Positions 21,760 through 30,900 of a DNA stretch of 64,000 nucleotides are shown piece after piece (position 1 is the stretch's first letter; each line of letters opens with the position of its first letter). The DNA is taken from contig NC_035448.2 of assembly GCF_002127325.2 (NCBI RefSeq), positions 117,817,426-117,881,425 on the forward strand. The letters are read 5' to 3'. The notes beneath the pieces are model-generated. The model worked only from the letters and a program-made list of their open reading frames with translations. It was not told the DNA's origin and made no database searches. This DNA is from Helianthus annuus (taxonomy: Eukaryota; Streptophyta; Magnoliopsida; Asterales; Asteraceae). A program made the translations under genes and the position numbers.

Positions 21760-22275
21760 TTATTGAGGTCGAATGTAGTATGTAAATATGTACACGTATG
21801 TATAGTATCATGGAAGATCTTAGACTTAGTCTATTTATAGAAGCAACCATGATACCCAGATGATAAGCAGCATAAAGACCGAATATCTCAGATCCTCGGC
21901 AATCTATCAAACGAAATTTCGGTACTAAGACCATATGCCAATGAATGGTTCCCACCTGGTCTTTAGTCGATTAAGATTTATATCACCCTGCACACTTTAA
22001 AATGATTGTGAGCCTACCGATACATCTTATATAGAGCTGCTTATCGTTTTGCATTTAAGGTTTAAAGAGGTTTGGATAGACCACTGATGTACTATCATTT
22101 TCTCTTTTGCTCGCCAGGAAACTCATTTTTGATTTTCTATTGTTTTTGTGTTTTTGAAATTTTTCGATGTTTTTGGATTTTCAGATTTTTGGATTTACTC
22201 CCCCTAAAATCAATAAACTAAGATAAATTTAAAAACACACAAGGATATTTACAAAAATGATTTTCCGATGTTGGT

Positions 22276-25200
22276 TTACTCTTGTTTGACCTTAATGCCA
22301 TTTACCAATAATAAAAAGTCAAATCTTGATTTGTCAAAAGCTTTGGTAAATAAGTCGGCACGTTGGTCATCGGTGTGGACCTTAACAACATCGATTAGCC
22401 TTTTCTCAAAGCAATCACGTATGAAGTGATATTTGATTTCGATGTGTTTGGTCTTTGAATGCTGCACAGGATTTTTAGTGATATCTAAAGCAGCAGAATT
22501 ATCAACGTAAATAGGAGTAGTTAGGAATTCAAAACCGTAGTCCCGCAATTGTTGTTGGATCCAAAGAACTTGTGAACAACAACTTGAGGCAGCAATGTAT
22601 TCAGCTTCGCATGTTGATGTAGCTACACACGTCTGCTTCTTGCACTGCCATGTGACTAGGCGATTTCCTAAAAACTGACATCCAGCCGTTGTGGATTTGC
22701 CGTCGATTTTACATCCGCCAAAATCAGAATCACTGAATGCGACCAAGTCAAAGTTATTATCCCTAGGATACCACAGACCGGTGTCGGGGTAAGCCTTCAA
22801 ATAACGAAAAATCCTTTTGACAGCTGCAAGATGTGAGGCCTTCGGGTTAACTTGATATCTGGCGAGCAGGCACGTTGGGTACATTATATCTGGCCTTGAT
22901 GCTGTGAGGTACATAAGGGATCCAATCATCGCGCGATAGTATGAAGGGCTAACAGGTTCACCCTTCAAGTCAGGAGTTATTCCGTGATTAGTTGGCAATG
23001 GGGTACCAATGGGCGTTGCATCGGACATCTGGAACCGGCTCAAGATGTCTCCAACATATTTAGTCTGATGGATGAAAATCCCAGACTCCGTTTGTTGCAC
23101 TTGTAGGCCCAAAAAGAAATTCATTTCCCCCATAGCACTCATCTCGAACTTATCCTGCATGATGCGCTCGAAATTCCTACACAAAACATCATTAGTAGAA
23201 CCAAAAATAATATCATCAACATATACCTGAACCAGAAGAAGATCTCCATCTTGTTCTTTGATGAAGAGAGTACAATCGATAAGACCTCTTCGAAAACCGT
23301 TCTCCAGCAGATATGTAGATAAGGTTGCATACCAAGCTCGTGGCGCTTGATGAAGACCATAGAGAGCTTTGTTGAGCAACCAAACCCGATCGGGATGAAC
23401 AGGATCTTCAAAACCTGGAGGCTGTTCGACATATACCTCTTCTTCAACCACACCATGTAGAAATGCACTTTTGACGTCCATCTGGTAAACCTTGAATCCT
23501 TTGAATGAGGCATAAGCCAGAAAGATCCGAATAGCTTCCAGACGTGCAACTGGTGCATAGACTTCGTTGTAGTCGATCCCTTCTATCTGATGAAAACCTT
23601 GAACGACTAAACGAGCTTTGTTTCGAATAACCACTCCACGGTCGTCTTTCTTGCATTTGAAGACCCATCGAGTGCCAATCTTCTTGTAATTCTCAGGCTT
23701 TTCAACAAGCTTCCAAACACCAAGCTTGTGAAATTGCTGTAATTCTTCTTGCATGGCTTCAACCCAGGCACTATCTTTCAATGCTTCTTTCCACGTTCTT
23801 GGTTCTTCTTGTGACACGTAACACGCGAAGGACCAGTCATTCTGTTGACCAGATTCTCTTATAGCTGAATACAAACCAGCATTCCGGTTGTTTCTCAGCT
23901 GATTACGCGTCTGCACACCGCGATGGACATCTCCTATGATGTTCTGCTGTGGATGGGTATCGTGAATCCTCATTTCAGGATTATCTGGCACACGAGCATT
24001 GATACCCAAATTATTCAGATTAAGATCAACAACCAACTCCACACCAGGAATGTGGGTAGAGGTGGATGCATTCCCTTCAGCAGTATCTACATTCTGCGTA
24101 TGAGGTGTATCACCAGAGGCACCTTGAACAGGAGCAGCTGGAGCTGAAGATCCTTCGGCTGCATCATGATATTCATCATCTTCAGAAGAGTCATTATAAT
24201 CAGCAGCATCTTCATAAACCTCATTTTGAACCATATTGTTGACTGACGAAGAAGCTTGAGAATCAACAACAATAGGTCTAACCAAAGGCGAGACAGCAGC
24301 GTTGTCACTTTCCAACAACATCCGAGCCGCTGCTGATTCTTCGTCAAAGGTTGGCAGATTGAAGGAGTCAAATAGCCCATCATAATCGAACATCCACGGA
24401 TCACCCGGAGCCCTAACAGGACTCGTGTACCTTTGAACCCTAACTTCGCTCCATAGCTCAATCTTTTTGGTAGCTAGATTCCAAACACGAAAATTTGGAG
24501 TAGCATATCCAAGGAAGAAACCCTCGATAGCTTTTGCACCAAACTTTCCATCCGGCTCAATCATAGTACAAGGAGCACCAAACGGTTCAAGGTAAGAAAG
24601 ATCCGGTTTCCTTCTCTGAAGGAGTTCGAAACAAGTCTTGCCATGTCTCTTTACTGTAAGAACTCTGTTCAACGTGTAGCAAGCAGCCGATACAGCCTGT
24701 CCCCAGAATTGAATAGGGAGTTCCGACTCTACTAACATTGTTCTTGCAGTTTCAATAATAGTTCGATTCTTCCTCTCAGCGACACCATTTTGTTGTGGAG
24801 TATAACGAGAACTGTACTCATGAAGAATGCCTTTAGAAGTACAAAACTCATCCATAACTTGATTCTTGAATTTTGTTCCATTGTCGCTTCGGATCCTTTT
24901 CACTTTCAACGTATAGAGATTCTCCAACATTGTAAGAAGATCCTTGAGGATGCCAGGAGTTTCACTTTTGTGTGCCATAAAAGATACCCAAGAAAATCTA
25001 GAGTAGTCATCAGTAACTACTAAACAATAAGCATCACCAAACGTTGTCTTGTGCTTCATAGGTCCAAAAAGGTCCATATGAAGACGTTCAAGAGGCATGC
25101 TGACAGTGTTGATTTTCTTCAAAGGGTGAGACTTCTTTGTTTGCTTCCCCTTTTGGCACGAGACACAGATATCTTGCAAATGAAAACTTCTTACAGGCAC

Positions 25201-25722
25201 ACCATTCACAAGATTATTTTTCACCAAATGGTTCATCTTTCTCAAATGAATGTGTCCCATTCTTCTGTGCCAAGATATAGACTCCTTTTCTGTGGCTTTT
25301 GAGACAAAGCAAGTGACTTGTGCAGATGTTGTAATCGCCTGGCTCATGTCGAGAATATAAAGATCATTAACTCTCGGAGCCGATAAGAGAATCCATTCTT
25401 GTGGAATTTTGAATCCAGGCTTCAGCACATAACAGCCAGCATCATCAAAAATCACTGAGAACTTTTTATCGCAGATTTGCGACACACTCAGAAGATTGTG
25501 ATCAATTTGCTTCACATAATTGATCTTATCAAAGCACACGATACCATTGGAGATACTTCCTTCTCCAGTGATGTACCCTCCTTTATCACCCGCAAAAGCA
25601 ACATACCCTCCTCTAATATTTCTCACGTCGTATAGGAGCCGTAAGTCGCCAGTCATGTGCCTGGATGCTCCACTATCAACAATCCAATGACTATTAATAG
25701 TTCCTCCTAGAACATCCTGCAC
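22276..25722 (-). CDS. pol: pol of element B (PR-IN-RT-RNase H), intact frame
   Basis: 1148 codons open from GTG 25722 to TAA. The GTG is not a plausible start and lies in the putative splice acceptor GTGCAG. Protease DSGAS is at residues 16-20. The integrase zinc motif uses H152, H157, C186 and C189. Integrase acidic residues are D217, D280 and E316, with the exact 35-residue D-E spacing. RT has [11 protein letters not shown] and YVDDIIFGS at about 834. RNase H has [17 protein letters not shown] and YVDNSAAL. One oddity is that the strongly conserved SDNGTEF reads SDNGTKF (K284), whereas A, D and F keep E. It is not a DDE residue but may weaken integration. It makes reverse transcriptase/RNase H and integrase for the particle. 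Expression probably needs splicing from gag. Confidence 0.95.
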   Translation of the reverse strand: MQDVLGGTINSHWIVDSGASRHMTGDLRLLYDVRNIRGGYVAFAGDKGGYITGEGSISNGIVCFDKINYVKQIDHNLLSVSQICDKKFSVIFDDAGCYVLKPGFKIPQEWILLSAPRVNDLYILDMSQAITTSAQVTCFVSKATEKESISWHRRMGHIHLRKMNHLVKNNLVNGVPVRSFHLQDICVSCQKGKQTKKSHPLKKINTVSMPLERLHMDLFGPMKHKTTFGDAYCLVVTDDYSRFSWVSFMAHKSETPGILKDLLTMLENLYTLKVKRIRSDNGTKFKNQVMDEFCTSKGILHEYSSRYTPQQNGVAERKNRTIIETARTMLVESELPIQFWGQAVSAACYTLNRVLTVKRHGKTCFELLQRRKPDLSYLEPFGAPCTMIEPDGKFGAKAIEGFFLGYATPNFRVWNLATKKIELWSEVRVQRYTSPVRAPGDPWMFDYDGLFDSFNLPTFDEESAAARMLLESDNAAVSPLVRPIVVDSQASSSVNNMVQNEVYEDAADYNDSSEDDEYHDAAEGSSAPAAPVQGASGDTPHTQNVDTAEGNASTSTHIPGVELVVDLNLNNLGINARVPDNPEMRIHDTHPQQNIIGDVHRGVQTRNQLRNNRNAGLYSAIRESGQQNDWSFACYVSQEEPRTWKEALKDSAWVEAMQEELQQFHKLGVWKLVEKPENYKKIGTRWVFKCKKDDRGVVIRNKARLVVQGFHQIEGIDYNEVYAPVARLEAIRIFLAYASFKGFKVYQMDVKSAFLHGVVEEEVYVEQPPGFEDPVHPDRVWLLNKALYGLHQAPRAWYATLSTYLLENGFRRGLIDCTLFIKEQDGDLLLVQVYVDDIIFGSTNDVLCRNFERIMQDKFEMSAMGEMNFFLGLQVQQTESGIFIHQTKYVGDILSRFQMSDATPIGTPLPTNHGITPDLKGEPVSPSYYRAMIGSLMYLTASRPDIMYPTCLLARYQVNPKASHLAAVKRIFRYLKAYPDTGLWYPRDNNFDLVAFSDSDFGGCKIDGKSTTAGCQFLGNRLVTWQCKKQTCVATSTCEAEYIAASSCCSQVLWIQQQLRDYGFEFLTTPIYVDNSAALDITKNPVQHSKTKHIEIKYHFIRDCFEKRLIDVVKVHTDDQRADLFTKAFDKSRFDFLLLVNGIKVKQE

Positions 25723-27496
25723 ATGTCAAATAAACACATCAGTTGAGAATGGGGACCCAAGCCTTAGTGGTCTTGGGTCGTCCCTTGGCATCACGATACG
25801 TAAGCTCTATCTCTTGATGGTTTTCAAGAACAACTGCTCCCCCTGAACTGTCACCCGACTTAGGCAACCAGGTTTGTCTGTGCCTACCAGTTTTTGAAGA
25901 TTCTGGTTTTACAGGTTGTGACACTCTTGGTTCCTTCTGAACTGTTTTAACTTCAGATTTTAAAGCTTTTTCAACAGTTTTTATGTTCTTACGTCGTTGT
26001 TTAGTTTCTTGTTCTTTTACAGTTCGTTTATCTTGTTTAGGTGAAACTGACCGACGTTGAGGATGAACTGTTTCAGGTGGAGCCTTTTCAACCAATTTCT
26101 TCTTTGGAGCATTTGGGCAGTTTCTGATAATGTGCCCAATTTCTCCACATTTGAAACAAGTTCTCCTTTCAACAGACTTAGGAGAACTTGATCGACTACC
26201 AGATGTTGAGCCTGTAGAACCTGAGGTACTTGCTCTTTCATCACACCCGTTTGTGTGTTGGGTGTAATTGTTATCACTGTTACGTTTCAAAATTTTGACT
26301 TGTTGTACAAAATCAGTGTTTGATTTGTTTTCAAAAGTCTCAATTTTATCTGTACCTCTTGATGCTACAAATTTTACATCTTTTCCTTTCTTCGTGTAAC
26401 GAGCTCCTTTTGATTCAACCTTAGCCTTTGGCTTTGGAGCTCGTTGTTGTTGTTTACCCTTAGAAGCAGTCGGTTGTTGAGTGGTTGGAGATTTTTGATT
26501 GCCAAACTGTTTCCTAATCTCAGTCTTAGGAATTGGATCACATTGTGTTACCACAATTCCCGGCAGTGTTTTTCCCAAAAATTTGTTTGTATTGTCTTCA
26601 AAGACTTTGTCAATCAAAGATTTATTTACATTTTTAATTGGAAAAACATGATCTGAGTAGATTTTATTATCTCCAACCAAAGTGTACAACACATTACTGC
26701 TTTTAACAGTAGACACACTTGTCTTATCAACCTTGACAGGATCAATCACTTGCTTCTCAACAGATGAAGCCTCAGGAGTATCAGGATCACAAAGGATGTG
26801 ATTCTCTCGTGGAATATCTACTCCTTTCATCTTGCTAAGTGATTTATCCTGATCACTTACAGCCACTTCTGATTCATCATCCGATGTCTCATAGTCCTCG
26901 ATAATTGGAGGACTTTGTTTCATGGATGGTGAAGTTTCTTGTTCCTTAGGGGCTGTGTTTGAAGAACTGTCCGGTTTGAACCCTAGACCAGTAGAAAATT
27001 CCTCAAAGTTCAAAGGCACACTGGTTTCATACCGAGGCATTTCTTCTTCATCAGGCATCTTGGTATAGTTGTCCATCAAAGGGGGTGGACATGCCTTATA
27101 CCCTACACCTTTCACGTTACCTTTCAGTTGTTGAACGTCTATGATGTGATCAAGCACAAATCGGGAGTTAGAATAACTATCCAATTTCTGTTTGATCGCA
27201 TCATGCTTGCATTGGGCAATGGCTAATTGCTTCTTAGTTTCTTCCACAAGGTTAATGTATTCATTTATACTTACTTGTTTGTGGTAAACTACTTTGTTAA
27301 CCTCGGACACATTTTTCTTTAATGTTTCTATTACAGATTTAAATTCTTTTTCATTCCGGGTTAAAGCCATGTTTGCCTCTTGGCATTTTGACAGTTCAAT
27401 AACCAAATTCTGATTATGACTATGAAGCTTTTCTGATTCAAGCTTCATATCTGCACATGATTTACAAATACTAGGAGCAGGAGGTTCAGAAGTTAC
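25717..27496 (-). other. Predicted gag-to-pol intron, element B
   Basis: Minus-strand donor CAG|GTAACT starts at 27496, after gag codon 654 (counting from ATG 29458, phase 0). The acceptor is GTGCAG|G ending at 25717, followed by pol codon GAT in phase 0. The branch-site candidate CTGAT overlaps the gag stop TGA, and TGTTTATTT gives a U-rich tract. Length 1780 nt. Splicing would fuse Gag 1-654 to Pol, giving about 1,800 residues, and would drop the coiled coil and second zinc knuckle. Confidence 0.62.
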
Positions 27497-29458
27497 CTGA
27501 CTAGTAGAGGCTGAACCATTTGCCATAAAGGCAGTTTGAAAAGAAAAAGCTCCATCTTCAGAGAATAGCTTTTCCATTTCCATTGATGTAGCAGCAGCCT
27601 TCCTAATCAGAATTGATTTCTGACATTTAAGCTCATCAGCTTCATTCAGTAGCTCCTGTATATCATCATCTCCTTCTTCATTCACATCAGGCTCTGAGTG
27701 ATTATCCCCAGAAACAGAGCCTTCTTCATCCGAACTGCCAGAATAACCAGAACTGTCATCGCTCCCAGAAGATTCTTCTTTATGAACCTGCTCGATGACC
27801 TTAGCATACAATGCAGTTCCACTTCCTTGATCACCTTCACCAAACTGAACTGACCAGTCACATCCTTCATCAGCTTGAACAGCCAAAGCTCGATTGTGAT
27901 TGGTAGCTCCAGGCTGTCCCTGATTGTTATTCACTGCCACCATCCTCCGTTCACGGTTTTCTTGTTGGGCATTCACATTCGTCTGGTTTCTGAAAGGGTT
28001 GTGATTGCCGTGTTTTGTTGGTCGAGTGCACTCACGTTTAAAGTGCCCTTTCTCGCCACAGTTAAAGCACGTGACGGCATTAATATCAAACCCATACTTC
28101 GTGTTTTTCTTTCCTTCCAACGAAGTTCTTCCAGTTCGTGCCATGAAATCTTTTGCCCTTCTAACCGCACTAGCAAAAGCCCATTTAATATCCATCAACT
28201 CCATTTCTTCCTTGTCGATCTGATCATAATCTTCGTTGGTCATGTTGATGTTTCCAAGCTGACCAGCTACCAAACCACAGTAAGCACTGACCATGGTGTT
28301 GATAATTTCCATATGTTCCTTAGCAACTTCAATGCTAAGGTGTGAAAGATTTGAGTTGTCGACTCGGATCGTGTGATGACTTTGGGGTTGAGGTTGAGGA
28401 TTGCTTGTATAGTGAGCTTGCTGTTGTTGTTGTTGAGGTTGTGGTTGTGGCTGTGTTGGAACAGGAATATAGGACCTCGGATCGAATTGAGGTTGTGGTG
28501 GAGCAGCTGTTGATTGAGGAAATGGAAAGGAACTCGTATTGGACAAAAAAGCAGTTTGAAGCTTCGGTTGCTGAACAGAACTAGAACTAGCTGAAGGACC
28601 AAAACCAGGCAAATACATTTCTGTATTCTGAGGAGCTGGAGCACGCCTTGCTTTCCTAATTTCTTCATCATTTTTATGTTCCAGCTTCTGAATGAACTCA
28701 TAGATGTTAATCTCATCTAGAGCTTTAGTATGCTTCAACAACTCAATAAACGAACTCCATTTTGGGGGTAAGGCGTCAGCAAACCTATTCACCATGTCTT
28801 GTTGAGTAGCTGCCACCCCATAAGCACACATTTCACTAATCAAATGATAGAAACGTGTGGTCATATCATTCAGAGTCTCGTTTTCCAAAAACTGAAAAGA
28901 TTCAAATTCTTTCTTCAACAAATCATGCCTAGACTTTCGAGCAGCTGCATTGCCTTCTCCTCTAGCAACTAAGGCATCCCACAATGCTTTCGTGGTCTTG
29001 CAATATGAAAACTGATGGTAGATGTCTTTGTTGAGTGCTTGAGTAAGTATGGCATAGGCCTTTTTCTCCAATTCATAAGCCTTCTTGTCATTTTCAAGCA
29101 TGTTGGCGTAACCTTCTGAAGTGGATGCTCTACTTTCAAGACTTTCATTGAATGCATTGACAAAACACATCCAAAGATCGGTGCTTTGTCCTTGAACATA
29201 TGTGTGAAAGCGGCCTTTCCATGACGGAAAATCGTTCATGTGGTTCAGCTTTGGTGGACGATTGTTACTGCCTGTTTCACTTTCACTAATCAGAAGATTC
29301 TGAAGACTTTGACTTTGATTGGATACCAAAGCCCATTGACATGAACTTATTGATTGTTGTTGTTTTGGAATGGCACTCGTCATATATTCAGCCATCGACA
29401 TCTGTTTCAGATCTGGTTGTGGATCCGTACTCCAATCCCAAGGACTTGTGCAACTCAT
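25739..29458 (-). CDS. gag: gag of element B, intact (1239 aa)
   Basis: The start chosen is ATG 29458 (MSCTSPWDWS). A longer frame to 29467 begins with TTG, and A and F share the SCTSPWDW or GCTSPWDW start. Residues 1 to about 300 are a UBN2-type capsid domain. A Gln/Pro-rich linker follows, then SNLSHLSIEVAKEHMEIIN and a first CCHC knuckle (CFNCGEKGHFKREC, about 455-470). Next come an acidic Ser/Asp/Glu stretch, a coiled coil (about 690-800), and the conserved LDHIIDVQ and ENHILCDPDTP motifs. A second CCHC (CFKCGEIGHIIRNC, about 1100) and a basic tail end in KAWVPILN. It would assemble particles and bind RNA in the cytoplasm. At about 1240 residues it is far longer than ordinary copia Gags. 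The half after codon 654 is removable as the predicted intron. Confidence 0.95.
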   Translation of the reverse strand: MSCTSPWDWSTDPQPDLKQMSMAEYMTSAIPKQQQSISSCQWALVSNQSQSLQNLLISESETGSNNRPPKLNHMNDFPSWKGRFHTYVQGQSTDLWMCFVNAFNESLESRASTSEGYANMLENDKKAYELEKKAYAILTQALNKDIYHQFSYCKTTKALWDALVARGEGNAAARKSRHDLLKKEFESFQFLENETLNDMTTRFYHLISEMCAYGVAATQQDMVNRFADALPPKWSSFIELLKHTKALDEINIYEFIQKLEHKNDEEIRKARRAPAPQNTEMYLPGFGPSASSSSVQQPKLQTAFLSNTSSFPFPQSTAAPPQPQFDPRSYIPVPTQPQPQPQQQQQQAHYTSNPQPQPQSHHTIRVDNSNLSHLSIEVAKEHMEIINTMVSAYCGLVAGQLGNINMTNEDYDQIDKEEMELMDIKWAFASAVRRAKDFMARTGRTSLEGKKNTKYGFDINAVTCFNCGEKGHFKRECTRPTKHGNHNPFRNQTNVNAQQENRERRMVAVNNNQGQPGATNHNRALAVQADEGCDWSVQFGEGDQGSGTALYAKVIEQVHKEESSGSDDSSGYSGSSDEEGSVSGDNHSEPDVNEEGDDDIQELLNEADELKCQKSILIRKAAATSMEMEKLFSEDGAFSFQTAFMANGSASTSQVTSEPPAPSICKSCADMKLESEKLHSHNQNLVIELSKCQEANMALTRNEKEFKSVIETLKKNVSEVNKVVYHKQVSINEYINLVEETKKQLAIAQCKHDAIKQKLDSYSNSRFVLDHIIDVQQLKGNVKGVGYKACPPPLMDNYTKMPDEEEMPRYETSVPLNFEEFSTGLGFKPDSSSNTAPKEQETSPSMKQSPPIIEDYETSDDESEVAVSDQDKSLSKMKGVDIPRENHILCDPDTPEASSVEKQVIDPVKVDKTSVSTVKSSNVLYTLVGDNKIYSDHVFPIKNVNKSLIDKVFEDNTNKFLGKTLPGIVVTQCDPIPKTEIRKQFGNQKSPTTQQPTASKGKQQQRAPKPKAKVESKGARYTKKGKDVKFVASRGTDKIETFENKSNTDFVQQVKILKRNSDNNYTQHTNGCDERASTSGSTGSTSGSRSSSPKSVERRTCFKCGEIGHIIRNCPNAPKKKLVEKAPPETVHPQRRSVSPKQDKRTVKEQETKQRRKNIKTVEKALKSEVKTVQKEPRVSQPVKPESSKTGRHRQTWLPKSGDSSGGAVVLENHQEIELTYRDAKGRPKTTKAWVPILN

Positions 29459-29529
29459 TTTGATCAAAGATTAACAAATAACCTACACACCACAAACTGT
29501 TAACAACAAACAGACAACAACTGAAAGAT

Positions 29530-29930
29530 ACAATCTGATCGAAAGATCAAGACTTGTTCGAAGGATCAACAGTGATCGAAAGATTACTGTTGAGTTTCGA
29601 GCAAAGTCTTCGAAAGATTCTCAATGAAAGATCCTTATCTTTCGACTGATTATCACGAAAGATTCACAGTTCGAAAGATCTATATCTTTCGAATACTGAT
29701 CTCGAAAGATTCACAATGAAAGATCCTTATCTTTCGAGATGAATCCTTATCTTTCGGACAACCAACTTTCGAAAAGATTCCAACTACGAAGGATAACCCT
29801 TAGACTTCGAAAGACTACTCGAAGGATGCTAATCTTTCGAGCTGTCTCCAATCGAAAGATGATCTTTCGAAATCGAAAGATATCCTTCGAAAGCTTACTG
29901 ACACACTGACACGAAAGGACAGGTTGGTAT
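29530..29930 (-). repeat. Leader motif array, TCGAAAGATC type (element B)
   Basis: Dozens of TCGAAAGATC/GATCTTTCGA words in both orientations fill the leader (for example TCGAAAGATGATCTTTCGA at about 29851). The U3 has the same word family. The array ends next to a small conserved hairpin CTTTCGGCAGAAAG (29936-29949). Confidence 0.85.
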
Positions 29931-30247
29931 ACCAACTTTCGGCAGAAAGGATGTTCTGCCACCAACTTTTTCACCAACTTTTTGACTTTCAAAAAGTTTA
30001 CCCAAAATGGCAACCTTATCCTCAAGTTCAGTCACCGGAGACAAACCGGAAGTATGGCCGGAAAGTTCAAAGTTTCACAAAAACGATTTTTATGTTACCC
30101 AAACCGACCCCGAACACTCCCGATAGGTTTAGTATCCGTTTTTCAGTTTCAAAATGCAAGGAGACTACCAAAAACGAGTGCTAAACCAAGTGTCCAAACA
30201 CACCAAAGAACTCGAACAAACCGGTTTTAAACAAGGTAAAGAGCGAG

Positions 30248-30259
30248 GCTCTGATACCA
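30248..30259 (-). promoter_or_regulatory. Primer binding site (tRNA-iMet), element B
   Basis: TGGTATCAGAGC on the minus strand, two bases inside the 5' LTR end. Confidence 0.95.
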
Positions 30260-30261
30260 CT

Positions 30262-30900
30262 TGTAGGTCCCTTTTCTCGGAGGATCGAGAACAAACCTAA
30301 ACCTTGTTATACTAACCCACTAGCAAGTGCGGAATCCAAGCTAGTAGGCAAACCGGGATGAAGCAAGTAGAGAAACAAGCACACAAGATTTCACCGATTA
30401 ACACCACTGTATTAATACGTATGAAGGTTTACGGTTACAAGCACAATGTTTACAAAACCAAAGATGTAAACTCTCAAGTGTGTGTGCGTGTTTGCAGCAG
30501 AATGCTCTCAAGCTCTCTATCTCTTGTCTGTGTGCTTCTCTACCTTTTACACTACACTGCATGGATATATATATACCCAGCTCATGATGCCTGGTCGAAG
30601 GATCCGAAAGATGGTCCGAAGGATCATCTTTCGGATAGAAAGCTTTCGAAGGATTAGCAAGGACCTCGAAAGATCACCTTTCGAGGTCTATTGTTCGAAG
30701 CCTATCTTTCGATCACCTCGAAGGATCAACAGAATCCTTCGAGTCTATCCTTCGACATCGACACACATATCAAACATATGTTATCTGTTGGCCAAGTCAA
30801 ACTAGGAGGATAGTTGACTTGGTCAACTTACAGACTAACTTTGGACATCGTTTACATACAGACCGAATACAGACAAAGTACAGACACAAGTGCACCAACA
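30262..30900 (-). repeat. 5' LTR and promoter of element B
   Basis: TG...CA termini (TGTTGGTGCAC ... GGGACCTACA), 639 bp. A TATA stretch ATATATATATA at 30565-30575 lies within GGGTATATATATATCC. Upstream of it (30594-30755 in window coordinates) is the U3 array of TCGAAGGATC/ATCTTTCGA words. The transcription start is expected about 30 bp beyond the TATA box towards lower coordinates. Confidence 0.95.

Larger units (their letters stand above)
19761..30900 (-). mobile_element. Element B: complete, young Sirevirus (11,140 bp)
   Basis: Minus-strand element with LTRs at 19761-20399 and 30262-30900. I compared these line by line and found no difference over 639 bp. A perfect 5 bp target duplication CGCAC flanks it (19756-19760 and 30901-30905). 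The primer site, leader, gag, pol, 3' UTR and polypurine tract are all present, and both ORFs are open. Identical LTRs mean very recent insertion. This is the one copy in the window that could be autonomous, subject to the integrase K284 substitution noted under pol. Confidence 0.97.

Noticed and set aside
22276..25722. GTG at 25722 (and its equivalents at 2348, 14486, 42905, 58724) as the pol start codon
   Set aside because: GTG is not a plausible nuclear plant start at this position; it is part of the conserved splice-acceptor motif GTGCAG|G.
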